64,000 nt of DNA from Imbricaverruca yamaguchii (taxonomy: Eukaryota > Arthropoda > Thecostraca > Neoverrucidae), in assembly GCA_034440575.1 (NCBI GenBank), contig JAOTOL010001624.1, forward strand, positions 636,001 through 700,000, written 5' to 3'. The translations under genes and the position numbers were made by a program. How positions within the stretch are numbered: position 1 is the first letter of the stretch; each line of letters starts with the position of its first letter. Shown here piece by piece: positions 41,481 to 53,376 of this stretch. The notes below the pieces were generated by a model. The model was not told the DNA's origin, did not search any database, and saw nothing but the letters and a program-made list of their open reading frames with translations.

Positions 41481-41983
41481 CTATCAGAAATTGATTATTT
41501 GGGTTTAGGGATGCCCCGACAGCAGGGTCATTGGGCGCCCAGTACCTATTAGATACACAACATTAGTAATGTCATTGCGATAAAGGACCTAGTATCATTT
41601 AAGACATGGGATAGTGAGGATTGAAACTTCCAGGAGAAATTAGCATTAAAGGTGAAAGTAATCAAACATCCTTCCTCACAACCATACAAGTGCTATATAT
41701 TTTGATGGGTTACTGCTAATTTCCCTTGATTCTGGTGTCCTTGCTTCGATACAACTTGGCGATGACCCCAAAGTAACAACTTCCATCCATCCAAAAAATA
41801 TGATGACCCCATCAATCAGCATCTCTCTCGAGTTATGTGGACGGCTATGGATCCACATACACACAACACGCACACTGTATACTGAGAAAGTGTAATTTAA
41901 CACTTTACATGGCTGCGGGAAGCACAATCAGCTGGCTACATTTGCTAGTGATCAGCAAATTATAGTTCGTTTTCTCTACTTAC

Positions 41984-42159
41984 CTTCAGGAAATACTGTA
42001 CATGAATTATATATATTGGTGTCTAAGCCAGATAAAAGTTCAAATACGTCGTGTAGAAATGAAATGATTATTGTACTGAAGTCATATTTTGAGAGGAAAC
42101 TGGTATCAGGATGAAACGCAATGATCTTTTCTCCATCCAGTTGTATATTTGGAGCATAT
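41984..42159 (-). CDS. Possible alternative exon, uncertain
   Basis: An open frame YAPNIQLDGEKIIAFHPDTS through NSCTVFPEG ends at an excellent donor CCTGAAG|GTAAGTAG; the acceptor GAAGAAGTTCAG| is weaker. Phases allow 42307 to join 42159 and 41984 to join 40892, skipping the coiled-coil exon, so it could be an alternative form. Composition is less exon-like than its neighbours. Confidence 0.3.
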
Positions 42160-42306
42160 CTGAACTTCTTCATTGCAAGCATATCTAAGAAGCATCACAA
42201 CTTAACATTGGTGAACTGTGTTCACACGTTCCTTAGTACCTGCTGATCCTTTGCAACCACTACGGGTTAAATACCCTTAATTTTTATTTGTATTAAACAT
42301 ACTTAC

Positions 42307-42434
42307 TTGGCTTGTTTTTCCAGTGGTTGATGGATACCATCTGGAAGTACAGAGGTGCCACCAAAGATACCTTCATCAGAGGCAGCCTAGCACCTATTGG
42401 CCGACTGATCAGTCTCGTCAGGCTGGAGCTGCTG
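42307..42434 (-). CDS. Exon of the unrecognised coiled-coil gene, with in-frame TAG
   Basis: The donor GCCAA|GTAAGTATG is a perfect consensus. Two acceptors are possible. The better tract (ATATTCTGCAG|, start 42434) gives QQLQPDETDQSANRC, then an in-frame TAG (42389-42387), then AASDEGIFGGTSVLPDGIHQ and PLEKQAK. A weaker acceptor ending exactly in that TAG (start 42386) avoids the stop. Either splicing uses the second site or this copy is mutated. Confidence 0.55.
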
Positions 42435-43733
42435 CTGCAGAATATACACAAATAATTACAATCATGCAGATTAGTGAGCTCTTAAGGTTTTTGGTGCACC
42501 AACAGCTCTGGCTATATACCCAGTACTCATGATTACCACACATTTCACTACTGCAACAGCAATGATGCATCTAGATTCTGTAAAAATAGCCAACACACAA
42601 AAAGGAACTTGTATGCTGATGTGCAGAAAGGAACATTGAAAACGAAATTTTAGCAGAATACACCACATAGTCACAGCATACTTGTGATATGTCCACTCAA
42701 TGAAGCTAGCATAGATGGCATACAGTGGGAGGAGAATCAAGGAATATCTAATCATATCTCACATACATCTTACTTTAGGGTACATATTTAAATTGTCACA
42801 AAAAGCTTGATGCAATTGTAAAGTTGAAAATATTTTGCTTGGTCTTTTGAATGCATCTCAGAGTCACCTTTGACATGATCAGTGCTTTGTATTTTGATAG
42901 ACAAAGGTGGATTGCTTACAAACACCACCATCTTGCTGTGCTTTATGCACCAAATGTGATGTGGGAGACATACAAAAGGTAGGTGTACAGTAAACAAAAC
43001 TGTTCAGGAGCCCTTTCCCCAAGGTGGAAGTGGGGGCATCTAAAGATATACAGTTTACTGAACACCTACCTTTGGATACCACAGCATCCTGTTCAGAGAG
43101 TAAATAAAGAAGATGGCAGTATTCATGAGCAATGGACCTTTCTCTACTGAAATATGAAAGTCTGACCACATAGTTCTACTAATTATTTGCTGATGGAGCT
43201 AGCAGTCCGCAGGCGCCATCGCTTCCGATAGCAGTGGGCTTGAAAAAAAAACACAAGGAAATTACCTATTTTTTGTTTGCAACTGCACCAGTAGTTATAT
43301 TCTGTAGTGGCTACTAATGACTAGTGCCACAACAGTTGCAGTGAAGTAATCCTGCATAACCACATCTTCATGTTTGGAATATGCCACACCGCTAGGAAAT
43401 TATGGTGATTTTCAAGGATGTTTTTTCAAGCGGTTGAATAATTTCATCGAAAGGAACCTTTGAACATTGGATAGCTTGTTCATTTTCATGTTTAGTACAC
43501 CGTGCAATTACCGGTTCAACCACACATAATCAGCAGTAGTTATTTGTTGCATGGCATCTTAAGTGTTCAGATGTACATAAATCTTCCCAAATGTACATAA
43601 ATCAGTAGTTACTTTCACTACGTGTCAAAGGCAAGCGATTTGGCATGGATCGTTGTCAGAAGTTAGTGGTCTTGTTTAAGAAACACTATCAAATGAAACG
43701 TATGCAAAAAAGCACACCGAAATTACCACTTAC

Positions 43734-43804
43734 CAGCCAGTTTGATTACTTGTGCTGTATAACGGTCCGCTTCATCCGCCGCAAGCCTCTCCACATGACC
43801 CGGA
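43734..43804 (-). CDS. Possible further exon of the unrecognised gene
   Basis: A frame reading PGHVERLAADEADRYTAQVI then KLAG ends at the strong donor CTGGCTG|GTAAGTGG, with a CGCCAG| acceptor. The helical, charged composition fits a coiled-coil protein. It leaves one base, while the exon at 42434 starts in phase 0, so a linking exon would be needed. Confidence 0.4.
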
Positions 43805-44204
43805 CTGGCGCAGATAGACGTACATCGTACTTATTCCTACGTCCGAAGTCCTGTATATCACTGATGTGAACTACCTTTCTCAAATTATCTTTTAGGTCCG
43901 ATATGTATGCATAAATGGCAAATCACCGTGACCGGTGCTTCAAAGAAAACCAAACAACTCCAGACTAGCGAACCTCCAACAGCAACCGCACAAACCGCCA
44001 CTAGAGGAAATTGGCATGCTAGTGATGGATAAATATATGCGCAATAGAGATGGATATGTGAAGATAGGTGGTTCCGTAAAACCACTTTTCGCCTGATAAC
44101 GAAATATCCTAGCATAGCTATCATGTAATTTCAATTATTTCAATTAAATTAAATTCTGCGAATTATTTGAAACCTGTATTTAAAGTAAATTAATTATTTG
44201 ATTG

Positions 44205-44530
44205 TATTCCTAATGGTCCTGATGGTACCTAATGGTCCTGATGGCACCTAATGGTCTTGATAGTACCTAATGGTCCTGATGGTACCTAATGGTCTTGCTG
44301 GTACCTAATGGTCCTGATGGTACCTAATGGTCTTGCTGGTACCTAATGGTCCTGATGGTACCTAATGGTCCTGATGGTACCTAATGGTCCTGATGGTACC
44401 TAATGATCCTGATGGTGCCTAGTGGTACTGATGGTACCTAATGGTCCTGATAGTACCTAGTGGTCCTAATGGTACCTAGTGGTCCTAATAGTTATGATGG
44501 TACCTAATGGTCATAATGGTACCTAGTAGG
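44205..44530. repeat. TAATGGTCCTGATGGTACC minisatellite (locus 2)
   Basis: About 16 copies of an 18-20 bp unit. An inverted array of the same family lies at 45190-45335, so the two arrays face each other across about 700 bp. Confidence 0.93.
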
Positions 44531-44564
44531 TTCTTCATGGTTCCCTAAGTCCAAAAATAAGCAG

Positions 44565-44815
44565 ACGCAGAAAGTTTCATTAAAATATATATCAGTTAAA
44601 GCTTGACGATTGGTTGAACGTTTTTTAGGTGACCTCACTTGACCTAGACTAACTCGTTGACCCTAGATGACCTGACTTTAAAAGTTTGACACAACATGCC
44701 CAATTGATGTGGGAAAAGGTATGCCAAATTTCGGCGCGTTGCCGCGATAATGAATTCTTCCACTATCCGCGAAAAACCTGAAGGGTTTCAAGACCCCCCC
44801 ACCGCGAGACGGCGC
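44565..44815 (+). repeat. Dispersed repeat C, copy 1 (about 240 bp)
   Basis: Shares with 51225-51480, in order, GAAAGTTTCATTAAAATAT, AGGTGACCTCACTTGACC, CTAACTCGTTGACCCTAGAT, TTGATGTGGGAAAAGG and CCACTATCCGCGAAAAACCT. Same orientation, roughly 80% similar by eye. No coding capacity; an unclassified interspersed element. Confidence 0.85.
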
Positions 44816-45189
44816 GGGTTATAGTTCGCCAGGTGAACTTTGGATGCATTCATTCTGAGAAGCGAATTCGCCGATCCCGACTAAGTTCATCACATTGTTG
44901 TGTATTTTGTCATCATAATCCCCTTAGCAAAACTTCTTAAAGTTTAACATTTTGTTGTGGTGAGATATTTTGGTCCCCCTTCATGTCGCTTGGAGGGGGA
45001 GGGTCATAGCCCCCGTGTCTCTATCCCCAAGAATGTAACGCTAGAATGTAGGTCCTGTGAGATTTTCCGAGGAAGCATGAAACAAAATTCACGGCAATCT
45101 ATGTATGTCTAAAGACTGCCATCAAAACCATTCAGAATATTTTTTTTCCACTAGGAAAGCGACACAACCACCAGATTCCGAGTGGAAAC

Positions 45190-45334
45190 TCCGATCGGTC
45201 TGGTCAGAATACCATTAGGACCATTGGGATCACTACACCATCAGGTAAATTCCATTAGGAAACAGTCAAACCATTAGGGACCATTGAAACCATCAGGAAA
45301 ATCCTAATGGTTCCTAATGGTTTCTAATGTAATT
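45190..45334. repeat. CCATTAGGACC array, inverted relative to loci 1 and 2
   Basis: Units of ACCATTAGGACCATT type, the reverse complement of the TAATGGTCC family, ending in a TAATGG-oriented piece at the edge of the adjacent LINE (45335). Confidence 0.8.
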
Positions 45335-46709
45335 TTTGCTAGGGTGTCTATGCTGTTATTAAAAATGCTCAATGTGCTGCTACTGACAATGGTTTCTGGC
45401 AGCTGGTTCCAGTGTTCTATTACCCTGTTGGTGAAGAAAGACTGTCTTAACCATGTCCTGCTGTGGTTAGCCTTAATTTTGAATTCATGACCTCTAATTG
45501 TATCATTTCTGATAAATTCAAATATTTCCCTTGAGATATCCATTCTTCTAACCATAGACAAAGTTAAAGATCTCGATGAGATCTCCTCTCATCCTTCCAT
45601 AGCCAAGTGAAAGCATGTTCAGTTTCTTCGATCTTTCCTCATATGCCAGGTTGCTTACACCATTAACCATTTTTGTAGCCCTCTTTTGTACTCTCCAAAA
45701 GCCAAGAATCATTTTCATAACTAGGATACCAAGCTTGAACGCAGTATTCCAAATGTGGCCTGACATATGCACAGTAAAGCTTCCTGATGACTTCCTCACT
45801 TGTATGAGACAGTCCTATTTATTTCCTCAAGCATTCTCAGTGGCTTCTTCCTGGCTTCCTTGATCTGTTCTGATACCCCAATTTTGTGTTCAGAATGACA
45901 CCTAAGTCCTTCTCTTGCCGAGTCACCGATAGTACTTGACCGCCCATCAAGAATGGAGCCTTCATATGCTGCATACCTACATGCATGATTTTGCACTTTC
46001 AAAATTAAATTTAATTTGCCATTCTTCGGACCACGTCACATGTTCGTCTAAGTCTTTCTGCAACAAAATATATTCATTGTGACCTGTTATTGCCCTGAAG
46101 ACCTTCAAATCATCCGCAAATTTCAAACTTAAACTGTTTAGGTCACTTTCAATGTTATTGAAAAATATAAAGAACAGTAGTGGCTCCAGTACTGACCCCT
46201 GGGGGACTCCATTAAGAACATATTGCCAGGATGACATACTTTGTACCATTTAGCATCACTCTGCTGTCTATCTGAAAGCCACAACTTTATCCATTTTTGG
46301 ATGCTACCTGCAATACCATGGACCTGAAGCTGCATCACTAATTGTTTATGGGGTACCTTGTCAAAGGCCTTACTAAAGTCAAGATATGCTTCATTAACCT
46401 GACTTCCCTGATCAAATTGTTCTGTGGCGAAGTTCAAAAAGTCCAAGAGGTTTGTGAGACACGATCGTCCTTTTCTAAACCCATGTTGAGTATCTTGAAT
46501 CAATCTGCTACCTTCCAGATAACTAACTATTCTATCCTTGATAATTGATTCAAGTACCTTGCAGACTAGGAATGTGAGGCTTACTGACCTATGGTTTTCA
46601 ACTTTCCCTCTTTCCCCTTTCTCGAAAACAGGAACTACATTTGCACTTTTCCAATCCGTTGGAATTTAATTTTGCGAAACTGATGTACAAAATGTTATAT
46701 TAAGTGGAC
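45335..46709 (-). mobile_element. Decayed CR1/L2-like LINE (family A), RT region
   Basis: Minus-strand fragments give successive RT motifs: IQDTQHGFRKGRSCLTNLLD, LDFSKAFDKVPHKQL, WLSDRQQ, GVPQGSV, FADDLKVFRAI, then YVRPHLEY-like and NLAYEERSKKLNMLSLGYGR, and a C-terminus with FFTNRVIEHWNQLPETI. Frames change at about 46140, 45990, 45800 and 45550, so it is dead. The 5' end is truncated near 46709 and the 3' tail is missing. It is about 80% similar by eye to the copy at 51803-56620. Confidence 0.9.
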
Positions 46710-47670
46710 ATGAGATACTATAGAGCTGTCTCCAATGTTGAGAATTCTGTTAGTCAGTGGCGGAAGTTCGAAGGGAGCGTTGAGACAGCTTGGCCGGTTG
46801 TAGGTACGGATCCAGGAATTGTCATGGGGAACATATCCCCTGCAGGGGCGTCACTTTTCCTTCGGAGGAACGTCTCAGGTGGTAATATTCGAATATGGTC
46901 GTGCATATGTGCAAGCATTGGCAACCCTGTCCAAGCGCAATTCTACGGGGGCACTCTAGTGCACTCTAGCCTTCCTGAAGGGGCGTCTAGGCCGAAGAGT
47001 TCGAGGGAGAATAGTGTCTCTGGACGAATAATTCGAGGGGGTGCACTCGGGCCTTCCCGGAGTGGAACTTATCTTCCAAGGGGTGCCCTTTCCTCAAAGA
47101 TATACACGTCTAGCTGAAAAGTGTGATGGGATGGGTGCACTCGAGACCCCCCCCCCATAGGGCCTCACTTTCCCGGTCAGAGGGACGCCCATTCCATTCC
47201 CACGGGAAGAGGGAGGCACATGCTTTCATTCTCTGCTTGCATCCTTGTCCCGTCCGACCACCCTGAGCATCCGCTTGACGACGTGGAATCCAGGATCTGC
47301 GGCAGCAGCTGGAGCAGCTGTCTGACCACCCTCAGCATCCGCCCGACGACGTGACGACGTGGTATCCGGCATCTGCGGTAGCAGCTGTCCCTCAGCAGAC
47401 ACAGCGTCGGCTGCGGCAGCCGCGCGGAAACAGCCTGCTGCAGTCAGCTCGACGGTTACCGCTGTAAATGAGCAGGTTATGGGTGATAGCGAGCTAGCAC
47501 GATAGTTCGGATCGTTCGAGACATTGCGAGACAATGCAATGGCGGATAGTGGTTGGAGGTATGCAGAGGATAGATGGATGTGACGGACTCCGGGTGACAC
47601 AGAGTGATAGGTTAAGGCCAGCAGAGATATTAACGTTTGTCTATTTCTAGTGCACCAACCAAGAGGAGGG
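46710..47670. other. Non-coding stretch with small duplications
   Basis: A direct duplication of about 70 bp at 47257-47390 (GACCACCCTGAGCATCCGC versus GACCACCCTCAGCATCCGC, each followed by GACGACGTG and CTGCGG-AGCAGCTG). Segment 46840-47110 is a degenerate repeat of GGGCGTC/TTCGAGGG blocks. No gene supported. Confidence 0.5.
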
Positions 47671-47671
47671 G

Positions 47672-47862
47672 TGGGAATGGCCGAGTGGTTAAGGTGTCGG
47701 GCTATGTGTACCAAAGGTCCCTGGTTCGACTCTGGCGCCACTCAGGACATTTCCCAATCCCGCGGCCCACCGGCGAAACAGTGTGGGCGGCGCCATTAGC
47801 CGTGAATGTGCATACAGTGTGTCGTGAACCAAACAATAAACAAACAAACAAACAACCAAGAG
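47672..47862 (+). mobile_element. SINE, tRNA-derived, family I
   Basis: The head resembles a class II tRNA: A box TGGCCGAGTGGTTAAGG and B box GGTTCGACTCTGG. The body reads CACTCAGGACATTTCCCAAT then GGCGGCGCCATTAG, with an (AAAC)n tail at 47836-47862. The same element occurs inverted at 61775-61953. It lies about 420 bp upstream of the DCX gene start. Confidence 0.88.
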
Positions 47863-48285
47863 GAAACTCGCAATTCACAGCAATCCCTGAAGTGTGGCAC
47901 CATCGCCTGGGATCTGGCCTCCCTCGTGACGCCAGCAGGTCGAGCCTCCGTCTGCTGGCGTCGCCGTCCCATGGCGACAGCTCTGATTGTGAAAACAGTC
48001 GCGACCTTCTCGCCAGAGCGCCAGATCGATGCGTCCGTATGTGATGCACACACGCGACTCACGCCAGGGAGGCCGGGGGAGGCATGGGTCGGCGTGCCAC
48101 GCGGCCCGCCCCACCGCCACCCATTGCGGCCCTGGTAGCGAGTCCAAACGGTGTCGGTCGGCGTGTCGGGCGGCGGTTGCGGCGGCCCAGCCGAGTCTCG
48201 CCCGCGCGGCCGGCCGGACCGGCGGCCCTGCACCGCGCTGCACAGCCGTGCACTCTGGCGGGCGGCGTGACATCGATTGCACGAC

Positions 48286-49507
48286 ATGCCGGCCGGTCGC
48301 CGTGACGACGTGACAACCCACAGACGGCGGCGGCGGCGGCGGCGGCCCCCGTGGACTCGGCCGCCTCACATCACCGTCACCGACACGGACGCCGAGCACG
48401 AGCCGCGCCGCCGGCCCACCGAGGGCGACTCGACGTCCTTCGCAGACGAGCAGCGTGCGCCGGCCGAGGGAGAGGCGGCGCCGGCGCACCGGTCTCGTGG
48501 CGTCGCCCGTGCTCGGCACTCGAGACATCCTGCCGCAGACACTGGCGACGACTTGCGCCAGCATCCCGGGCGGCGCTCCCTCGACGAGTCGCACGAGGAC
48601 CGCCCCGAGGACATCACGCGCGAGGACCACCCTGAGGACGACACCACACGCGAGGACCACCCTGAGGACACCACGCGCGGGAAGTCCCGCCGAGACCCGC
48701 CCGGCGAGGACCACGAGTCCCACCCAGACCGGTCCGGCGAGGACCACGAGTCCCACCCAGACCGGTCCGGCGAGGACCACGAGTCCCACCCAGACCGGCC
48801 GGACGAGGACCACGAGTCCCACCCAGACCGGCCCGGCGAGGACCACGAGTCCCACCCAGACCGGCCCGGCGAGGACCACGAGTCGCCGGAACCGCACGTT
48901 CGTGGCCGGCGGCAGGCCGACGACGAGGAGATGCTGCTACAGTCGGCCGCCTACAGCGCGCGCTCGCCGGTGCCGTACGGCTCGCACACCAACGGCAACA
49001 ACGAATGGGGCTTCGGCCACTCGCGCACGCCGTCGCGCGCGGACAGCGGCGACGACGACATTCCCGAGCAGCTGGAGCACCGGGAGCGCAAGCGCCGCCG
49101 CAAGCCTGTCGCCAAGGTGGACAGCAGGCGCACCAGCGTCGACGCGGCAAACACCAGCAACCTGCAGGAGCTGAGAAGGCGCGACAGCGACGCGCCCCGC
49201 AACCGGCGGCCCAGTCTGGACCTGAGTCCGCGGCCGCGCAGTCCCTCCTCCTCGCCGCGGACCGGCCGGCGCGCCCGCTCGCGCGACAGGGCGCGCATTG
49301 AGCTGAAGAAGGACGACGGCGGCTACGAGACCGACTGGGAGGGCGTCGGAAGTCGGTTCGCCGAGGCCGGCGAGCGATGGCGGGCGCACCGCGTCACCTT
49401 CTACAAGAACGGCGACCCATGGTTCCAAGGCCTGCATATCCGCTTCGTGCCGTGGCGTGATGCCACCTCGTTAGAGGCACTCAGCAAGAAAATCTCGAGC
49501 AGACTCG
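48286..49507 (+). CDS. Doublecortin-domain protein, exon A (N-terminus and first half of DCX domain)
   Basis: DCX domains bind microtubules in the groove between protofilaments. The first ATG after an in-frame TGA (48268) is at 48286; a start inside a longer transcript (acceptor CCCACAG| at 48321) is not excluded. 407 codons are open: a basic start with eight arginines in a row, an acidic/arginine-rich low-complexity region with five copies of an 11-residue GEDHESHPDRP repeat (residues about 140-200), an Arg/Ser-rich linker, then from residue about 368 the DCX opening RVTFYKNGDPWFQGLHIRFV. The donor is ACTCG|GTGAGT, phase 1. It joins the exon at 59021 (G|AC, Asp) to complete the domain. Which DCX family (DCDC, RP1, DCX-EMAP or other) cannot be decided from one domain. 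Confidence 0.82.
48708..48895 (+). repeat. 33-bp coding minisatellite in the DCX gene
   Basis: Five full and one partial copies of GGCGAGGACCACGAGTCCCA plus CCCAGACCGGCCC, in frame, encoding EDHESHPDR-type repeats. The 33-bp length keeps the frame. Confidence 0.9.
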
Positions 49508-51800
49508 GTGAGTTGTTGATGGCCGTTTCTCGGCTTCGATGTTGTCTTTTGACATTGCTTACATATTCGCCGAGTGTTCGTGTAAGGTTATTTCATGTGG
49601 CAGCCATTCTAATCTCATCGTTAGTCGCACGAAGAAAATTGTTCGAGATACGTTGGGATGACAAATACTGTAGATACGCTGTGATGACGAATGCCAGAGC
49701 GCATCCGATTCATTACGTAATTGTTTCAGGACTAATGTCCACTCTGTTATGGGTCACTTTAAGTTCACACATTCATCGATAAGCTATTCTGTTTTAGAAC
49801 TTCAACTGCCAATGCAAGCAGTATGTCCCGTAAATGACAACATAGTCAGAAAGATAACGTAGATGCTTATGACCATTTAAAGTCTAGATTTCGTGGCGTA
49901 TTTGAAACGATGCCTTTAGGCTGTTAACCTACCTATATTTCAGTTCTCCTTGCCACTCATAAGTACACGAGCCTTTTCCATGGTACTCTACTGACAATTC
50001 GGAGAGAAGTCACAGTATTTCATTAGCATCGAAGACATTGTAGGTAGACACGGACATATTCTGCAACAAAGTTCTGTCCCAGAGAACACGTGCATATTCA
50101 GATTTGCGGTGACGAACACTGGTGTCACCACGAATTTTGAAAGAGAAGAGGGGCATGATCGTTGATCGTTGACCAAAGAATTGATCGAAAAGTCAATTCT
50201 TCGCATGAAACACCCACAAGCACCATACGAGTGCTTGATTACCAACCCCTCGTATGGTGCCACCTACGCGATCCACAGAATCAGAATGGCGAAAGCACCC
50301 ATCTAGGTAGGAAACCTGTTCTCGTCCAGTCGGCTTCTGGCATCCGCAAAATTGAAACTTTTGACTGCAAGACCATTCCAAGCACAGCTGTATTCCGTAC
50401 TATTTAAACCACCTCTTGGTGAAAGTCCGCATGCGTCTTATTCGAGGCCAGTTTTAGTACTTGATATATAGCATGGAAATAAAATATAAACATCAAACCA
50501 GTCATGTGGAGCATACAAGTCTTCTTGGAGAGGTAACCAGTGTCGAACGGGAGTTGGTCAACATCTTGAAATGTATGCTGTATTTTCCATCGCACCGAAA
50601 GTTGCACCAAATATTACGTAGTTATACCAACATCTTTGGCCTGGTTCTCCGCTGCCTGCTTAACCCGCGCCGTCTTTCCGGTCAGATCCTCACACCTCGT
50701 CTCGAGGGGGGGGGCGGTTAGTAACACCCCTCTAAAATCCAAACTAAGCATCGCACGAAAACGAAAGAGGTGTCATTGGAAAGCCTCAACGAGTAGGGTC
50801 TGGGTCTATCCCCGAAAACAATTTCCCCCCCAAAAGTGATGTCACCAAGGGGCTAGATCTTCAGGACTTTTCACGACATACATTATGTTTTGGCTCTGGG
50901 GAGTTTATTTTGGGGGATATATGAAGAAGAAAAAAAATTGTAAGGAGCAAAGGACAAAGAAATCGACCAGGGCTTTAATTTTGTTGGGCCCCAAAATATT
51001 TTGTTTAATTTCAAAATTTTGAGTTTTCAAGGGTTCTTTAATTTTCCGTTTACAATGGGTAGAGCAGACCGAGAAACGTTGTTGGAAGTCGACTTTCCCT
51101 AATAAAAAATGTTTACTTAAGCCATAATCCTCTTTTTGAACTGCGATTTGGCAAATACGCAAAATTTATATGTAGACAAAAATGGAAAAAGAGAAAATTC
51201 CACTCGTACGTTTTGTTGCATCCCTAAAGATGGGCAAACGCTGAAAGTTTCATTAAAATATCTGCATTCGTTAAAACGTGACGACTGGTTGAGTTTTTTT
51301 TTTAGGTGACCTCACTTGACCTTGACTAACTCGTTGACCCTAGATGACCTGACTTCAGAATTTTCAAACAGCTGCCAAATTGATGTGGGAAAAGGCATGC
51401 CAAATTATGGCGCGCTGCCGTGCGCCGTTCGTCCACTATCCGTGAAAAACCTGAGGGGGTGGGGGCGGATGAAGACACCCCCGGGACGGGACGGGTTAAT
51501 ACCAGCTTATTGCAAGAGCACTGAAGTATCGCTAATTTTCCCCTGCCGAACGTAATTCGCTAGCCTCCCCAGCCGAGACGTGGGAGCGAGATTGTCCCTA
51601 CGCGCCATCTTCTTGAGGTAAAGCCGCGGGACATTCAGAACCGTGCGCTTCTTACTAAGCAACAAATTCGACGGTACCAGATTTTATGACACATGCGCAA
51701 TTTCATGCCATATGGTGGTTTCACGGAAGTGCCCAATGAGCGCAGGTGGACTGAGCGATGTCAGGTGGTCTCAACAGGAAGCGCGATTTTAAATACTACT
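49508..51800. other. DCX gene first intron, 5' part
   Basis: Intronic, with no additional exon supported. It contains a hairpin with 12-bp arms (50220-50231 and 50249-50260; core CACCATACGAG) and dispersed repeat C (51225-51480). Confidence 0.5.
51225..51480 (+). repeat. Dispersed repeat C, copy 2
   Basis: Colinear with 44565-44815 (shared AGGTGACCTCACTTGACC and CTAACTCGTTGACCCTAGAT). Function unknown. Confidence 0.85.
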
Positions 51801-51802
51801 TA

Positions 51803-53376
51803 GTGACTCTAACTGGGAAAAGTTCAAATCTTACTTGAAAGAAATACAGACTAGACGTGTCCCCCAAAAGCAAAGACGCAAAAGAAGGGTAGAAAAGCCA
51901 GCATGGCTTACACCAGACTTGATAAAAGCAATTCAGGCTAAGAAAGCTGCATTTAGAGTGTTTAAAGAAGCTTCAAATATAGTAAATCTAAAGGCGTATC
52001 GAAAAGCTAGAGACACTGAAGCAACAAACCGGAGCAGCAAAGCAAGCAAAAAAACTTGATTTAGCTAGGAACTGTAATGGGGACAGTAAAAAGTTCTTTA
52101 GTTTCTACAAGCTGAGCAAAGTTTCTAGCACAATTGGTCCACTGGAATTAAATGGGACTACATTGGGTGAGGATAGTGAGATGGTTGAGGAGCTGAGTAA
52201 GCAGTTTAAATCAGTATTTACATTGATTGATAGATAGTATTGATTGATTGATAGTAATGTTGTTTTCAATCATATCAGGAAAATAAAGCCAAACAAGGCA
52301 GCAGGACCTGATGAAATTTATGCTAGGGTATTGCGGGAAGCTGAAAAGGAACTGGCATTTCCACTTAGTATAATATTTTGTAGATCAGTTACACAAAATT
52401 AATTTCCAACATATTGGAAAAGGGCAAATGTAGTTACTATTTTCAAGAGAGGAGAAAGAGGGAAAGTTGAAAACTATAGGCCAGTAAGTCACATCCCTAG
52501 TCTGCAAGGTACTCGAATCAATTATCAAGGATAGAATAGTTAGTTATCTGGAAGGTAACATATTGATTCAAGATACTCAACATGGGTTTAGAAAAAAACG
52601 GTCGTGTCTCACAAATCTCTTGGACTTCTTGAACTTCGCCACAGAACAATTTGATCAGAGAAATCAGGTTGATGTAGCATATCTTGACTTTAGTAAGGCC
52701 ATTGACAAGGTACCACATAAACGGTTAATGATACAGCTTCAGTCCCATGGTATTGCATGTAGCATCTTAAAATGGATAGAGTTTTGGCTTTCAGATAGGC
52801 AGCAGAGTGATGCTAAATGGTGCAAAGTCATCATGGAAAATGTTCTTAGTGGAGTCCCCCAGGGGCCAGTACTGGGGCCACTACTGTTCATTATATTTGT
52901 AAATAGCATATAAAGTGGCCAAAGCAGTATATTTTTGAAATTTGCGGATGATTTGAAGGTCTTTAGGGCAATTACAGGTCAAAACGAGCATATCTTGACA
53001 AAAAGACTTGACAAAAAGTGCAAAATCATGTATGTAGGTAAGCAGCATATAAAGGATCCATACTTGATGGGTGGCCAAGAGCTATCAGTGACTCAACAGG
53101 AGAAGGATTTAGGTGTTATTTTAAACACAAAATTGGGGGCATCAGAAGAGACCAAGGAAGCCAGGAAGAAGGCACTGAGAATGCTTTGGGAAATGAATAG
53201 GAATGTATCATACAGAAGTGAGGAAGTCATCAGGAAGCTCTACTGTGCATATGTCAGGCCACATTTGGAATACTGCATCCAAGCCTGGTCTCCTAGCTAT
53301 GAAAAAGATTGTTGGTTTTTAGAGAGGGTACAAAAGAGGGCTAAAAATGGTAAATGGTATAAGCAACCTGCATATG
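51803..53376 (+). mobile_element. CR1/L2-like LINE (family A), 5' segment
   Basis: Broken ORF2 in order: EKPAWLTPDLIKAIQAKKAA (51880s), KIKPNKAAGPDEIYARVL (52280s), IQDTQHGFRKKRSCLTNLLD (52563), YLDFSKAIDKVPHKRL, GVPQGPVLGPLLFIIF, KFADDLKVFRAITG (52935), EKDLGVILNTKLG and YCAYVRPHLEYCIQAWSPSY. Frameshifts and stops make it inactive. It continues after an inserted DNA transposon at 56187. The endonuclease end is missing (5' truncated). Confidence 0.92.

Noticed and set aside
47226..47741. 171-codon minus-strand frame
   Set aside because: Its start lies in the antisense strand of a SINE and its end in a small duplication, so it is composite noise.
47672..47745. Functional tRNA gene
   Set aside because: The A and B boxes are tRNA-like, but there is no proper acceptor stem, and the same body and tail recur at 61775-61953. 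It is a SINE head.
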